NCBI GenBank assembly: GCA_016716435.1 | Contig: JADJWI010000003.1 | Span: forward strand, 124,001 to 188,000 | Origin: Acidobacteriota bacterium | GTDB taxonomy: Bacteria; Acidobacteriota; Blastocatellia; Pyrinomonadales; Pyrinomonadaceae | Length of the DNA: 64,000 nucleotides | Direction: 5' to 3' | Shown: positions 24,349-32,987 of the stretch, piece by piece | Numbering within the stretch: the stretch's first letter is position 1 | Layout of the letters: every line of letters starts with the position of its first letter | Program-made: the position numbers and the translations under genes | Notes under the pieces: generated by a model | Told to the model about the DNA's origin: nothing | Database searches by the model: none | The model's input: the letters and a program-made list of their open reading frames with translations, nothing else

Positions 24349-26199
24349 ATGGAAGAACAGAACCCAAACGATACCTTTGCCGCCGAGGCGGCCGAGGGAG
24401 TTTTGCCCGAAAAGGGGCGCACGGGCTGGCGCGAGTACCTCGAAAGCGAGGACGCCACCCGAATGGTCTATCTCGTCTTTGCCCTCGCTGCCTCGGCGAT
24501 GGTGATGAGCTTTCTGCAGTTCAGGACCGATGCCATCTGCTGCGGCGATTGGGACGGGTATTACCACATCCGCTGGAGCCAGCTTCTCTGGGAAAGCCTC
24601 TCGGCCGGCAAGTGGCTCCCAAGCTTTGATTGGCTGCCGCTGACGGTCCTCGGGCCCGAGCAATACAACGACCACCACTTTCTTTTCCACCTTTTGCAGA
24701 TACCGTTTCTCTGGTTCCTTGAGCCCGTAATGGCCGCGAAGGTCGGGGCCGTCGTGTTTGCGACCGCCGCCATCGTTTCGGTCTATTGGCTGCTCCATCG
24801 CTACAAGGTCGATTACCCGCTGATCTGGTTCGGGGCCATCATGACCTGCGCCAATATGTTCTTTTACCGGATGAACATGGCGAAGGCTCCGCCGCTGACG
24901 ATCGTTTTGACCATCGCAGGCATTTATCTTCTTTTTGAACGGAAATACGTCTGGCTTCTGCCGCTGATGTTCGCCTTTGTCTGGACGTACAGCCTCTTTC
25001 CGCTGCTCTTCATCGCGGCGATGATCTGGGTCGCGATCCTTGCCTTTAACGAACGCAGGTTCGAGTGGCGGCCGCTTGCATATACCGGCGGCGGGATGAT
25101 CCTCGGCAATATCATCAACCCATACTTTCCAAACAATCTGACGCTCTTCTATGAGCATTTCGTAACGAAATTCAAGGTCGGCAGCGACTTTGCCGTCGCG
25201 GTCGGCGGCGAGTGGTATCCCTATACGGGAATGGAGTTGATCACGCATTTTCCAGTCGCTCTCGCGGCGATGCTTGTCGGCTATATTCTCTTTATGCCGC
25301 GGAACGGCAAGCTCCCGGAAAAGGCGACTTTCTTTCTCGTTTTCGTCACCATCCTGCTTGCGGCGCAGTTTCGCTCAAAGCGTTTTGCCGAGTATTTTCC
25401 GCCATTCGCCATTCTCTTTGCAGCGTTCAGTTGGCAGTCGTTCAATTTCAAACAGGTCGTCGAACTCCCGAACGAATTTCGCCGCGACATCGAGCCCTAT
25501 CTTGACGCCGTCAAGACGCGGTCCGAGATCATATGGGAGGGCGTCCGGAAAGGCTTTGTCTGGACGCTCGGCGTGGTCCTCATCATTTATTTCATGATAA
25601 ATATGATCGGCCTGCAGGCCATCGGCATCGAGCACGGCGGGCTGATGACCACCATCAAGAACAATGAGAGCGATGAAAAATATCGCCGGGCGATGACCTG
25701 GGCGACCGGTGTTGATAGCGAAGGCAAGGAGAACATCCCGGCCGGCGAGCGCATCTTCAACGCCAACTGGGACGATTTTCCGAAGCTCTTTTTCCTCAAT
25801 ACGAAGCACGCGTACGTTTACGGCCTCGACCCAAATTATCTCTATTCGAAAAACCCCGAGCTCTATATGCTCCTGCTTGAGATAACCGCCGGCAAGATCG
25901 AGGACGCCGGGCCGATGATCCGCGAGCGGTTTGGCGCCCGGCACGTTTTTGTCGATTCCCGCGAGAATGAGGCGATGATCGCACAGCTCCTCGATAGCGG
26001 CTGGGGCGAGATAATTTACGAGGACGACGAGGCGAGGATCATCCGCATCCGCGAGGAAAAAGGTGTGCCGACCGAGCTTGAGAACGAGCCCGAAACCGAA
26101 GAGGAGAAGCGGCTGCTGGATGAAGAGGAGCGAAAGTTCGAGGCGAACGCCAATGCCAATGCGGAGCCCGAAGATGAAGAACCTGCGAATGCAAATTAA
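24349..26199 (+). CDS. Multi-pass membrane protein, STT3/GT-C glycosyltransferase-like
   Basis: Protein of 616 residues from ATG 24349; an earlier in-frame start at 24244 is less likely. An N-terminal charged segment precedes 10 or more transmembrane helices, with GDWDGYYHIRW in the first loop, resembling the acidic first-loop motif of STT3-type GT-C enzymes. About 200 soluble residues follow (NANWDDFPKLFFLN, YVYGLDPNYLYSKN, RFGARHVFVDSREN), as in oligosaccharyltransferases. The Glu-rich tail ends in Asn-Ala repeats. Likely a sugar or oligosaccharide transferase acting at the periplasmic face; donor and acceptor unknown. Confidence 0.72.
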   Translation: MEEQNPNDTFAAEAAEGVLPEKGRTGWREYLESEDATRMVYLVFALAASAMVMSFLQFRTDAICCGDWDGYYHIRWSQLLWESLSAGKWLPSFDWLPLTVLGPEQYNDHHFLFHLLQIPFLWFLEPVMAAKVGAVVFATAAIVSVYWLLHRYKVDYPLIWFGAIMTCANMFFYRMNMAKAPPLTIVLTIAGIYLLFERKYVWLLPLMFAFVWTYSLFPLLFIAAMIWVAILAFNERRFEWRPLAYTGGGMILGNIINPYFPNNLTLFYEHFVTKFKVGSDFAVAVGGEWYPYTGMELITHFPVALAAMLVGYILFMPRNGKLPEKATFFLVFVTILLAAQFRSKRFAEYFPPFAILFAAFSWQSFNFKQVVELPNEFRRDIEPYLDAVKTRSEIIWEGVRKGFVWTLGVVLIIYFMINMIGLQAIGIEHGGLMTTIKNNESDEKYRRAMTWATGVDSEGKENIPAGERIFNANWDDFPKLFFLNTKHAYVYGLDPNYLYSKNPELYMLLLEITAGKIEDAGPMIRERFGARHVFVDSRENEAMIAQLLDSGWGEIIYEDDEARIIRIREEKGVPTELENEPETEEEKRLLDEEERKFEANANANAEPEDEEPANAN

Positions 26200-26626
26200 C
26201 CGCAGCATTATCGCTCTGACTTTGGCGGCGGCTTTTTTGCTTGCCGGGTGCGGCCCGCATCCGCGCTTTGCCAACGTCAACGCTCCGCAAAACGCCGCCG
26301 AGGCTAACGAGACGCGCCCGCGTCGGCCGCAGATCGAGGTCGATATCGAATCGATGCGGACCGCGGATTTTACCTTCGTTTACGTCTTCCGGCGAAAGGA
26401 CGGCGGCGTGCTTGACGCGGACGACCGTGGTTTCTTAAATGAGCAGAAGCCGCCGGAGATAAATCGTGTAAAATTATCGGACGAGGGCCGTGCCGTGATC
26501 TTCGGCTCGAATTTTCCTCTTCCGGAACCGCAGATGACGACGCTGCGGGAGCGATTCGCCTTCGAGGACCTTTCGCGGCCGCGGCCCGAACCGCCGCCGA
26601 ACGCTAACGCTAACAACCAGGGCTGA
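26174..26626 (+). CDS. Lipoprotein of unknown function
   Basis: Protein of 150 residues. Start ATG 26174 has GGAG upstream and overlaps the 3' end of the previous gene by 26 bases; ATG 26189 is an alternative. The lipobox LLAGC ends the signal peptide. The mature protein has Asn/Ala-rich linkers and a short folded region (TADFTFVYVFRRKDGGVLD...INRVKLSDEGRAVIFGSNF). I recognise no family. It lies between the STT3-like gene and the AI-2E transporter and is translationally coupled to both. Confidence 0.8.
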   Translation: MKNLRMQINRSIIALTLAAAFLLAGCGPHPRFANVNAPQNAAEANETRPRRPQIEVDIESMRTADFTFVYVFRRKDGGVLDADDRGFLNEQKPPEINRVKLSDEGRAVIFGSNFPLPEPQMTTLRERFAFEDLSRPRPEPPPNANANNQG

Positions 26627-27834
26627 TGAACAACGAAACACCCGAACCGCAGGAACAGCCGACCGCAACGCCCGTCCGTGTTCGTGCTATTGCGCTCGAT
26701 GAGGCCTCGTTCTCCTCGCGGGTGATATTTCGCTGGGTGGCGATCACCCTGCTAGTCCTTTTCGCCGCGGTCACTCTCGGCTACGTCGTCAGTTCCCTCC
26801 GGCTGCTGCTCTTCTTCGTCGCTCTTTCGGTCCTGCTCGCTTATCTTGTTGATCCACTAGTAGGGCTGATCCGCCGGCCGTTCCAGTCGCGTCATCTCGA
26901 GCGATTTATGCCGCGGCCGCTGGCCATCGTGCTCGCTTTCGCGATAGTGCTTTCGGTCGTCGGGCTTGCCGTCAGCTACATTGCTCCGCGGGCGGTCGAA
27001 CAGGCGAGGGATTTTGGGGCGAGCATTCCGAGCTATGCGAATAGCCTTCGGCAAGCGATCCAAGACATGAACCGCCGCTTTGACCGGCTGCGGGTGCCCG
27101 AAGAGGTCCAGACACGGATCAATGACCAACTCGTAGCCATCGGCGAACAGATCACGACCACCGCCGGCGGCTTCGTTTTTTCAACGCTGATATATCTTCC
27201 GTGGCTCATTATCGTCCCGATCCTGACATTCTTTATGCTCAAGGATGGCGATCTGATCCGCATCTCGACGCTCAGGATGTTTCCGCCCGGCCGCTGGCGG
27301 GAGCGTGCAGGCCTGGTACTTACGGACATCAGCAACACCATTGCAGCCTATACCCGGGCGATGCTCATCTCGTCGGTCTTTATCGGCACGATCTGCTCGA
27401 TCGGGTTTTACATCATCGGCATGCGCTATGCTTTGCTGCTCGGAATACTTGCGGGTGTTTTTGAATTCGTCCCGCTACTCGGGCCGCTGACGATCGGTAT
27501 TATCTCAACTGCTGTTGGAGCTCTAGGATCGGACCCGCAACGCGGCATCTGGGTCGCGATTTTCCTCATCATTCTAAGGGTCTTCCACGACTACGTTTCA
27601 TACCCGCGGATCGTCCGCGGAGGCATTCATCTGCATCCACTTCTGATCATTCTTTCGGTCCTCGCCGGCGAGCAGATCGCAGGCATTACGGGTGTTTTTC
27701 TGGCGATACCGATCGTCGCCATTCTTACCGTGATGTACAAACACGTGCTTGAGCATCAGGGCCGGCGGACGCTTCTCGAAAGCCTTCGGGCACCCGACCC
27801 TGTCGCCGAACCCCCGGAGGGCGACGAGCGATGA
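26626..27834 (+). CDS. AI-2E family transporter (YdiK/PerM-like permease)
   Basis: Protein of 402 residues with about eight transmembrane segments. A cytoplasmic N-terminus is followed by helical pairs, a large amphipathic region (residues 120-185), and the conserved C-terminal half (GILAGVFEFVPLLGP, RGGIHLHPLLIILSVL, VFLAIPIVAIL) typical of the family. Members export autoinducer-2 or act as sodium/proton antiporters, and substrate cannot be assigned here. ATG overlaps the preceding TGA (TGATG). Confidence 0.9.
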   Translation: MNNETPEPQEQPTATPVRVRAIALDEASFSSRVIFRWVAITLLVLFAAVTLGYVVSSLRLLLFFVALSVLLAYLVDPLVGLIRRPFQSRHLERFMPRPLAIVLAFAIVLSVVGLAVSYIAPRAVEQARDFGASIPSYANSLRQAIQDMNRRFDRLRVPEEVQTRINDQLVAIGEQITTTAGGFVFSTLIYLPWLIIVPILTFFMLKDGDLIRISTLRMFPPGRWRERAGLVLTDISNTIAAYTRAMLISSVFIGTICSIGFYIIGMRYALLLGILAGVFEFVPLLGPLTIGIISTAVGALGSDPQRGIWVAIFLIILRVFHDYVSYPRIVRGGIHLHPLLIILSVLAGEQIAGITGVFLAIPIVAILTVMYKHVLEHQGRRTLLESLRAPDPVAEPPEGDER

Positions 27835-27962
27835 CGCCCTTGCTCTGGCTGCTGTTATTTCTGGTCGTCCTGACGGCGCTCTCGCTGCTGGTCTATGGTC
27901 TGGTGGTCTATTTCTTTTATTGGGGAGATAAGGACGGGCCGCCGACTAAGAAACGCCGCTAG
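27831..27962 (+). CDS. 43-residue single-pass membrane peptide
   Basis: A small frame begins at ATG 27831, overlapping the transporter stop by four bases (ATGA). It encodes MTPLLWLLLFLVVLTALSLL continuing through one hydrophobic helix to WGDKDGPPTKKRR. The basic tail predicts a cytoplasmic C-terminus. Coupling to the AI-2E gene suggests a partner role (inference). Its 3' end overlaps the convergent purF 3' end by 17 bases. Confidence 0.6.
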   Translation: MTPLLWLLLFLVVLTALSLLVYGLVVYFFYWGDKDGPPTKKRR

Positions 27963-29349
27963 CGGGCGAGCTTTTCTGTTCGGCGATCAGCGTTGGGTAT
28001 TTGCCGGTCCAGCATGCCGTGCACGACGTCTCCGCCGGCAGGCCGATCGCCTCAAGCATTCCCTCATGTGAGAGGTAGCCAAGGCTATCCGCACCGATAT
28101 ATTCGCAAACTTCCGCAACCGACAACTTCGCCGCGATCAGTTCGTCTCGGCTCGGTGTATCGACGCCGTAGTAGCAAGGGCTTATCGTCGGCGGGCACGA
28201 GACCCGCATATGGACCTCGATCGCACCCGATTCGCGCACCATCTGGACGATCTTTTTCGACGTGGTCCCGCGAACTATCGAATCATCAACCAGCACGACC
28301 CTTCGCCCGCGCATCAGGTCGCGGATAGGGTTCAGCTTTAGCCTGACACCAAACGACCGGATCGACTGCGAGGGCTCGATAAATGTCCGGCCGACGTAGT
28401 GGTTGCGGATGATGGCCTGCCGGTAGTTGATGCCCGATTGATTTGCGAAACCGATAGCAGCCGCAACGCCCGAGTCGGGGACCGGCACAACGAGGTCGGC
28501 CTCCACCGGCTGCTCGATGGCGAGCTGCTTGCCCATTTTGTGGCGTGATTCATTGACCGAGCGGCCATAAATTATCGAATCGGGCCGCGAGAAATAGACA
28601 TGCTCAAATGTACACGCCGAGTGCGGCTTCTGCTTGAATGGCTTTGAGGAATGAAGGCCGGCGGCATCGACGATGATCATCTCGCCGGGCTCGACCTCGC
28701 GAATATATTCGGCATCGATCAGGTCAAAGGCACAAGTCTCGGAAGCCACGCACCAGGCGTCCTTAAGCTTGCCCAAAACAAGCGGCCGAAACCCACGCGG
28801 GTCGCGGACGGCGACCAATGCCTCGGGCGTTAGGAACAGGAGCGAAAAGGCGCCTTCGGTTTCGTTGAGCACCTGCTTCGCGGCTTCTATCGCATTTGCC
28901 GCCGGAGTTCGGGCGATGCCGTGGAGAATGGTCTCGGTATCCGAGGTCGAGGAAAAGATCGCACCGGCCTTTTCAAGCTCGGCACGGCGTGCCTCGGCAA
29001 AGGGCAAGTTGCCGTTGTGGCAGACGGCGATCTGCCCATGCTGGCAAATGACCGAAAACGGCTGGACCTCTTTTATCGTATTTCGTCCGGCGGTCGAATA
29101 TCGCGTATGGCCGATCGCGGCCGAGCCGATGAGGCGATTGAGCACATCTTCGGTCAGGACATCGGCGATCAGTCCCTGCGAACGAAACTGATGCAGGTTC
29201 TCGCCGTCGCTAGAGACGATGCCGCACGCCTCCTGTCCGCGATGCTGTACCGCAAACAACCCTAGCTGCGTTAGTGTCGAAGCCTCCGGATGGCCAAAAA
29301 TGCCGAAAATGCCGCACTCTTCGTGAAACTTATCGAGGACGAGATCCAT
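27946..29349 (-). CDS. purF: Amidophosphoribosyltransferase PurF
   Basis: Protein of 467 residues that makes phosphoribosylamine from PRPP and glutamine, the first step of purine synthesis. After a short propeptide (MDLVLDKFHEE) comes CGIFGIFGHPEAS, whose Cys becomes the N-terminal nucleophile. The PRPP loop is VVLVDDSIVRGTTS, and RVSCPPTISPCYYGVDTPS is also conserved. The start at 29349 is chosen because the longer frame to 29397 runs through a 9-mer repeat array. CysIII-type residues near the C-terminus (SCTACWTGKYP) suggest the [4Fe-4S]-containing type. Confidence 0.95.
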   Translation of the reverse strand: MDLVLDKFHEECGIFGIFGHPEASTLTQLGLFAVQHRGQEACGIVSSDGENLHQFRSQGLIADVLTEDVLNRLIGSAAIGHTRYSTAGRNTIKEVQPFSVICQHGQIAVCHNGNLPFAEARRAELEKAGAIFSSTSDTETILHGIARTPAANAIEAAKQVLNETEGAFSLLFLTPEALVAVRDPRGFRPLVLGKLKDAWCVASETCAFDLIDAEYIREVEPGEMIIVDAAGLHSSKPFKQKPHSACTFEHVYFSRPDSIIYGRSVNESRHKMGKQLAIEQPVEADLVVPVPDSGVAAAIGFANQSGINYRQAIIRNHYVGRTFIEPSQSIRSFGVRLKLNPIRDLMRGRRVVLVDDSIVRGTTSKKIVQMVRESGAIEVHMRVSCPPTISPCYYGVDTPSRDELIAAKLSVAEVCEYIGADSLGYLSHEGMLEAIGLPAETSCTACWTGKYPTLIAEQKSSPASGVS

Positions 29350-29362
29350 CTCTTCTATTTTA

Positions 29363-29389
29363 GCCACAGCGACCCCAGAGAGCACGGAG
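29363..29389. repeat. Three 9-mer units of GCCACAGAG-type word
   Basis: GCCACAGCG ACCCCAGAG AGCACGGAG in perfect 9-base register just upstream of the purF start. The same word occurs in inverted arrays at 32888-32978 and 44352-44402. Confidence 0.6.
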
Positions 29390-29426
29390 CAAACCAAACT
29401 TTTTCAAACGGCCCGTAATAACAACC

Positions 29427-29544
29427 TCTTCACCAATCACCATTCACTCTGGCTAATTTCTAATTCTTAATTTCTAATTGCCAGTTCCGCCCGCGTCCCT
29501 CGTCCCTTGTCCCTTGTCGCTCATCACTCGTCACTCATCACTCA
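29427..29544. repeat. Heptanucleotide array (TAATTTC and TCACTCG words)
   Basis: Three heptads (TCTTCAC CAATCAC CATTCAC) at 29427-29447, then a 6-base slip. From 29454 to 29544 there are 13 consecutive 7-base units in perfect register: first TAATTTC-type, then TCCCTTG-type, then TCACTCA/TCACTCG-type. The minus-strand stop codon of the oxidoreductase (29531-29533) lies inside the array, which therefore encodes its last few residues. The gap holds nothing else. Confidence 0.85.
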
Positions 29545-31945
29545 CAGCTACCGACACAACAATGCACTTCGAAGTCGGCGTAAAGCTCCGGCGGGCAAAG
29601 CTACCGAGCGGAACGAGTGGATTCGCCTCGGGAAAATATGCCGCCGTGCAGCCGCGGGGGATCTTGTACGGTACGGCCGTAAAGCCGCGGACGTGCCGCT
29701 CGCCGTCCTCCCAATAGCTTGTGACATCGACGCGGTCGCCGCCCGCGAGGCCGAGCTCGGCGATGTCGTCCGGGTGCATAAAGACGACCCGCCGGCCGCC
29801 ATCGATGCCGCGATAGCGATCGTCAAGCCCGTAGATGGTCGTGTTAAATTGATCGTGTGAGCGGATGGTCGTCATCAGCATCCGGCCCGGCGGGACCGTT
29901 GTGTATTCAAGCGGCGATGCCGCGAACATTGCCTTGCCCGTGGCGGTCGCAAAGACGCCGTCTCGCGGCGGATTGGGCAAATAGAAACCGCCCGGTTTTC
30001 TGATGCGTTCGTTGTAATTCTCAAATCCCGGAACGACCCGCTCGATAGCGTCGCGAATGCGGTCGTAATCTGCCGCAAAAGCCTGCCAATCGATATTCGA
30101 CCTTTCGCCGAGCGTCGCCGCGGCAAGCTGGCAAACTATCCACGCCTCGCTGCGGAGATGCTCCGATGCCGGCTCGAAAATGCCCTTCGACATCTGCACA
30201 TTGAGCATCGTGCTTTCGGTCGAGACGAATTGCTCGCGTGGAGCGCGGCTTGGAGCGCGGACACTCTTGTCCGCATCGCCGGTTCCTCCGGCGAGACCAT
30301 CGCTATAGTGCATCGATCCAGTCTCGCCGACATCTGTTCGCGTCGAAGCGACGCTCATGCGGACAGGAGTGTCCGCGCTCCTGTCGATCTCCGACCGGCC
30401 AAGACAGGGCAATATGAGCGACACCTTGCCGGGCGTGAGCGCCGTCCGGTTGAGCTTTGTGATCACCTGAACGGTCAGGTCGCAGTTTTGCACCGCCGCG
30501 GAAACGGCCGCTGTGTCCGGCGAGGCCGCGACGAAATTCCCGCCCATCGCGAAAAAGACCTTCGCTTGCCCGTCCCGCATCGCGGCGATGCTCTCGACCG
30601 TGTTAAACCCGTCGCGTTCCGGCGTTTTGAAAGCGAACTCGCGTTCGAGGTTCTCGCGGAAAACGGGTGTCATCTTTTCCCAGATGCCCATCGTCCGGTC
30701 GCCTTGCACATTTGAATGCCCGCGAACAGGGCAGAGCCCCGCACCCTCTCGCCCGATCGCCCCGCGAAGCAGATGCAGATTGACGATGTCCTGAATGGTC
30801 GCGACCGCGGCCGTGTGCTGCGTGACGCCCATCGCCCAGCAGGTGATGAACGAGCGGGCAGCGATGATCATCTCCGCCGCCTCTTCGATCTCGCCGCGGG
30901 TCAGCCCCGAACCTTCAAGTATCGCGGCCCATTCGGTCGCATCAAGCTCCGCCTCAAGCTCGGCATAGCCCGCCGTTCTTTGTGAAATGAAGTCGCGGTC
31001 GAAAACGCTCCCGGGCTCGGCACGCTCGCGTTCGAGCATGATCTTCATCAGCCCCTTGAGCACGGCCATATCGCCGCCGATGCGAACGGGCAGGTGCAGA
31101 TCGGCAAGCTTTGACGGGCGTAAACCGAGCACGGACAATGGGTTGCCATGCTGCGGATTCGGATCGACAAAGCTCGTCAGCCCGACCTCGGGCAGCGGAT
31201 TGATTGCGATCATCTTCGCACCGGCCTTTTTTGCGGCGGCAAGCGAAGAGAGCATCCGCGGGGCATTCGTCCCCGGATTTTGCCCGATAACGATGACAAG
31301 ATCGGTCCTTTCGAAATCCTCGAGCCTGATCGTCGCCTTGCCGAGCCCGATCGATTCGGCAAGCGCGACGCTCGTCGATTCGTGGCACATGTTCGAGCAA
31401 TCAGGAAGGTTGTTCGTGCCGAATTGCCGGACGAAAAGTTGATACAAGAACGCAGCCTCATTCGACGTCCGGCCCGAGGTGTAAAAGATCGCCTCATCCG
31501 GCGAAGCGAGCGAATTGAGCTTCCCGGCGACGAGCGAGATCGCATCTTCCCAAGCGATCGGCTCGTAGTGCGTGCCGCCCTCACGCAGGACCATCGGCTC
31601 GGTCAGCCGGCCCTGCGAATTGAGCCAGAAATCGCTCCGAGCAGCAAGCTCCTCGACCGAACGGCTGGCAAAGAACTCGCGGCCGATCCGCTGCTTCGTC
31701 GCCTCGTCGGCAAGTGCCTTTGCGCCATTCTCGCAAAATTCGTTTATCGTTCGGTGCTCGGGGTCGGGCCAGGCGCAGGATTGGCAGTCGATGCCGCCCT
31801 TTTGATTGAGGCGCAGCATTCCGTGCGTCGCACGGATCGGCCCCATTTTGCCGTAAAGATGCCGAAGCGCGTTCGTGACGGCATGAATGCCCGCCGAGGT
31901 CTCCGGCGGCGGCGTCACTTTGAGCTTTTCGTCACGCTCGGTCAT
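29531..31945 (-). CDS. FdhF/YdeP-family molybdopterin oxidoreductase with in-frame palindromic insert
   Basis: Protein of 804 residues. The N-terminal CQSCAWPDPEHR is the reduced-ligand variant of the [4Fe-4S] domain seen in YdeP-type enzymes. GRTSNEAAFLYQLFVRQFGTNNL, CSNMCHESTSVAL and VIGQNPGTNAPRMLS are molybdopterin-binding motifs; the C-terminal domain has HDQFNTTIYGLDDRYRGIDG. Activity is unknown for this family. About 47 residues (SADTPVRMSVASTRTDVG onward to PSRAP) interrupt a region that is normally continuous; they are encoded by the 130-bp palindromic element at 30252-30381. The last residues are encoded by a heptad array. Upstream fdhD supports maturation. Confidence 0.9.
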   Translation of the reverse strand: MTERDEKLKVTPPPETSAGIHAVTNALRHLYGKMGPIRATHGMLRLNQKGGIDCQSCAWPDPEHRTINEFCENGAKALADEATKQRIGREFFASRSVEELAARSDFWLNSQGRLTEPMVLREGGTHYEPIAWEDAISLVAGKLNSLASPDEAIFYTSGRTSNEAAFLYQLFVRQFGTNNLPDCSNMCHESTSVALAESIGLGKATIRLEDFERTDLVIVIGQNPGTNAPRMLSSLAAAKKAGAKMIAINPLPEVGLTSFVDPNPQHGNPLSVLGLRPSKLADLHLPVRIGGDMAVLKGLMKIMLERERAEPGSVFDRDFISQRTAGYAELEAELDATEWAAILEGSGLTRGEIEEAAEMIIAARSFITCWAMGVTQHTAAVATIQDIVNLHLLRGAIGREGAGLCPVRGHSNVQGDRTMGIWEKMTPVFRENLEREFAFKTPERDGFNTVESIAAMRDGQAKVFFAMGGNFVAASPDTAAVSAAVQNCDLTVQVITKLNRTALTPGKVSLILPCLGRSEIDRSADTPVRMSVASTRTDVGETGSMHYSDGLAGGTGDADKSVRAPSRAPREQFVSTESTMLNVQMSKGIFEPASEHLRSEAWIVCQLAAATLGERSNIDWQAFAADYDRIRDAIERVVPGFENYNERIRKPGGFYLPNPPRDGVFATATGKAMFAASPLEYTTVPPGRMLMTTIRSHDQFNTTIYGLDDRYRGIDGGRRVVFMHPDDIAELGLAGGDRVDVTSYWEDGERHVRGFTAVPYKIPRGCTAAYFPEANPLVPLGSFARRSFTPTSKCIVVSVAVSDE
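30252..30381. repeat. 130-bp nested palindromic element inside coding sequence
   Basis: The outer arms, 25 bases each (30252-30276 and 30357-30381), are inverted copies with 24 of 25 identical (GGAGCGCGGACACTCTTGTC... and its complement). Inside are CGCCGG/CCGGCG and an inverted pair GGCGAGAC/GTCTCGCC. The whole unit lies in frame within the YdeP-type gene and adds roughly 45 residues without a stop. It resembles a non-autonomous palindromic repeat such as a REP/RAYT-type or RPE-type insertion. Confidence 0.85.
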
Positions 31946-31953
31946 CCAAAAAA

Positions 31954-32033
31954 GAGCTTACAGCTTGAGGCTTATAGCTAAAAGCTGTTGTTGCAAAAAC
32001 AGCCGTAAGCCGTTAGCTATCAGCTATTAGCAG
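31954..32033. repeat. Facing inverted heptad arrays (TAGCTTA word)
   Basis: Five heptads at 31954-31988 (GAGCTTA CAGCTTG AGGCTTA TAGCTAA AAGCTGT) face five at 31999-32033 (ACAGCCG TAAGCCG TTAGCTA TCAGCTA TTAGCAG) across a 10-base loop. Each unit keeps the AGC core. The right array contains the fdhD stop codon (32020-32022); the left lies nine bases from the oxidoreductase start. Confidence 0.82.
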
Positions 32034-32946
32034 GAATGCGTTCGCCGCCGCAATAAACGTTGAACCGGCCATCGCGTACGAAGCCGGCCAGCGTCATTCC
32101 GTATTCGCGGGCGAGTTCGACCGCGAGGCTCGAGGGCGCACCGACCGCGGCGAGGATCGGAATGCCGGCGACTAGTGCTTTCTGAACAAGCTCGAAACTC
32201 GCACGGCCGCTGACGAGCAGGACGCGTTCGCCGAGCGGTACTTCGCCATCAAGAAACTTTCTGCCGATCACCTTATCGAGTGCGTTATGGCGGCCGACAT
32301 CTTCGCGGACGATGTCGAGCCTGCCATCAGAATCGAACAACGCCGAGGCATGCAGCCCGCCGGTGCGGTCAAACACATTTTGCGATCCGCGGAGTTTGTT
32401 TGGCAAAGAGTGGATCAGATCAGCCGAAACGCGAAGGCAGTTCGCGGCGATCGGCTTCGCTTCGGTGCGAAGTGCCTCGATCGAAGACTTGCCGCAGACG
32501 CCGCAGCTTGATGTCGTGTAAAAATGCCGTTCGAGCTTTTTGATATCGACCGTAGCACCTTCAGCGAGATCGACGCGGATCGTGTTTGAATTTGGAATTC
32601 CAGCTTTAGTTAGCTCGTCGGTCGGAATTTTGCCAGTTGAAGCTGGAACTCCGAGCCTTCCGCAATGATGGATCTTTTTGATATGTTCGGGGACTTTGAC
32701 GATCCCTTCGGTGAACAGAAACCCGGCGGCAAGCTCGGCATCTTCGCCCGGCGTCCGCATCGTGATCGAGACCGCACGATGCTTCGCGTCATGAAACCCG
32801 AGGCGAATCTCAAGCGGCTCTTCTATCGCGAGATCGTCCAAGGCTTTCGCCCTCGATTCCCCAACAACGCGATGCACATCGGTTCGTGCCACAGAGTTCA
32901 CCGAGGCCACTGAGGAATCGAACTTCATTTCCGCGGGACCGGCCAT
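32020..32946 (-). CDS. fdhD: Formate dehydrogenase accessory sulfurtransferase FdhD
   Basis: Protein of 308 residues that passes sulfur to molybdopterin enzymes of the formate dehydrogenase type. TTSSCGVCGKSS carries the active CxxC, and GGLHASALFD, VREDVGRHNALDKVIG and SGRASFELVQKAL are family signatures. Start ATG 32946 has GGAG upstream. The N-terminal SVASVNSVART is encoded by three 9-mer repeat units, and the last residues by a heptad array, so both ends of the gene are made from repeats. It precedes the YdeP-type oxidoreductase gene, its likely client. Confidence 0.93.
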   Translation of the reverse strand: MAGPAEMKFDSSVASVNSVARTDVHRVVGESRAKALDDLAIEEPLEIRLGFHDAKHRAVSITMRTPGEDAELAAGFLFTEGIVKVPEHIKKIHHCGRLGVPASTGKIPTDELTKAGIPNSNTIRVDLAEGATVDIKKLERHFYTTSSCGVCGKSSIEALRTEAKPIAANCLRVSADLIHSLPNKLRGSQNVFDRTGGLHASALFDSDGRLDIVREDVGRHNALDKVIGRKFLDGEVPLGERVLLVSGRASFELVQKALVAGIPILAAVGAPSSLAVELAREYGMTLAGFVRDGRFNVYCGGERIPANS

Positions 32947-32978
32947 ATTAACTCCGTGCTCTCTGCGTGCTCTGTGGT
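32888..32978. repeat. Inverted 9-mer arrays (GCCACAGAG word) around fdhD start
   Basis: GCCACAGAG TTCACCGAG GCCACTGAG (32888-32914) faces CTCCGTGCT CTCTGCGTG CTCTGTGGT (32952-32978), each in exact 9-base register. The left arm is inside fdhD and is translated; the right arm lies upstream of its start. The word matches arrays at 29363 and 44352. Confidence 0.78.
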
Positions 32979-32987
32979 AAAAATGCC

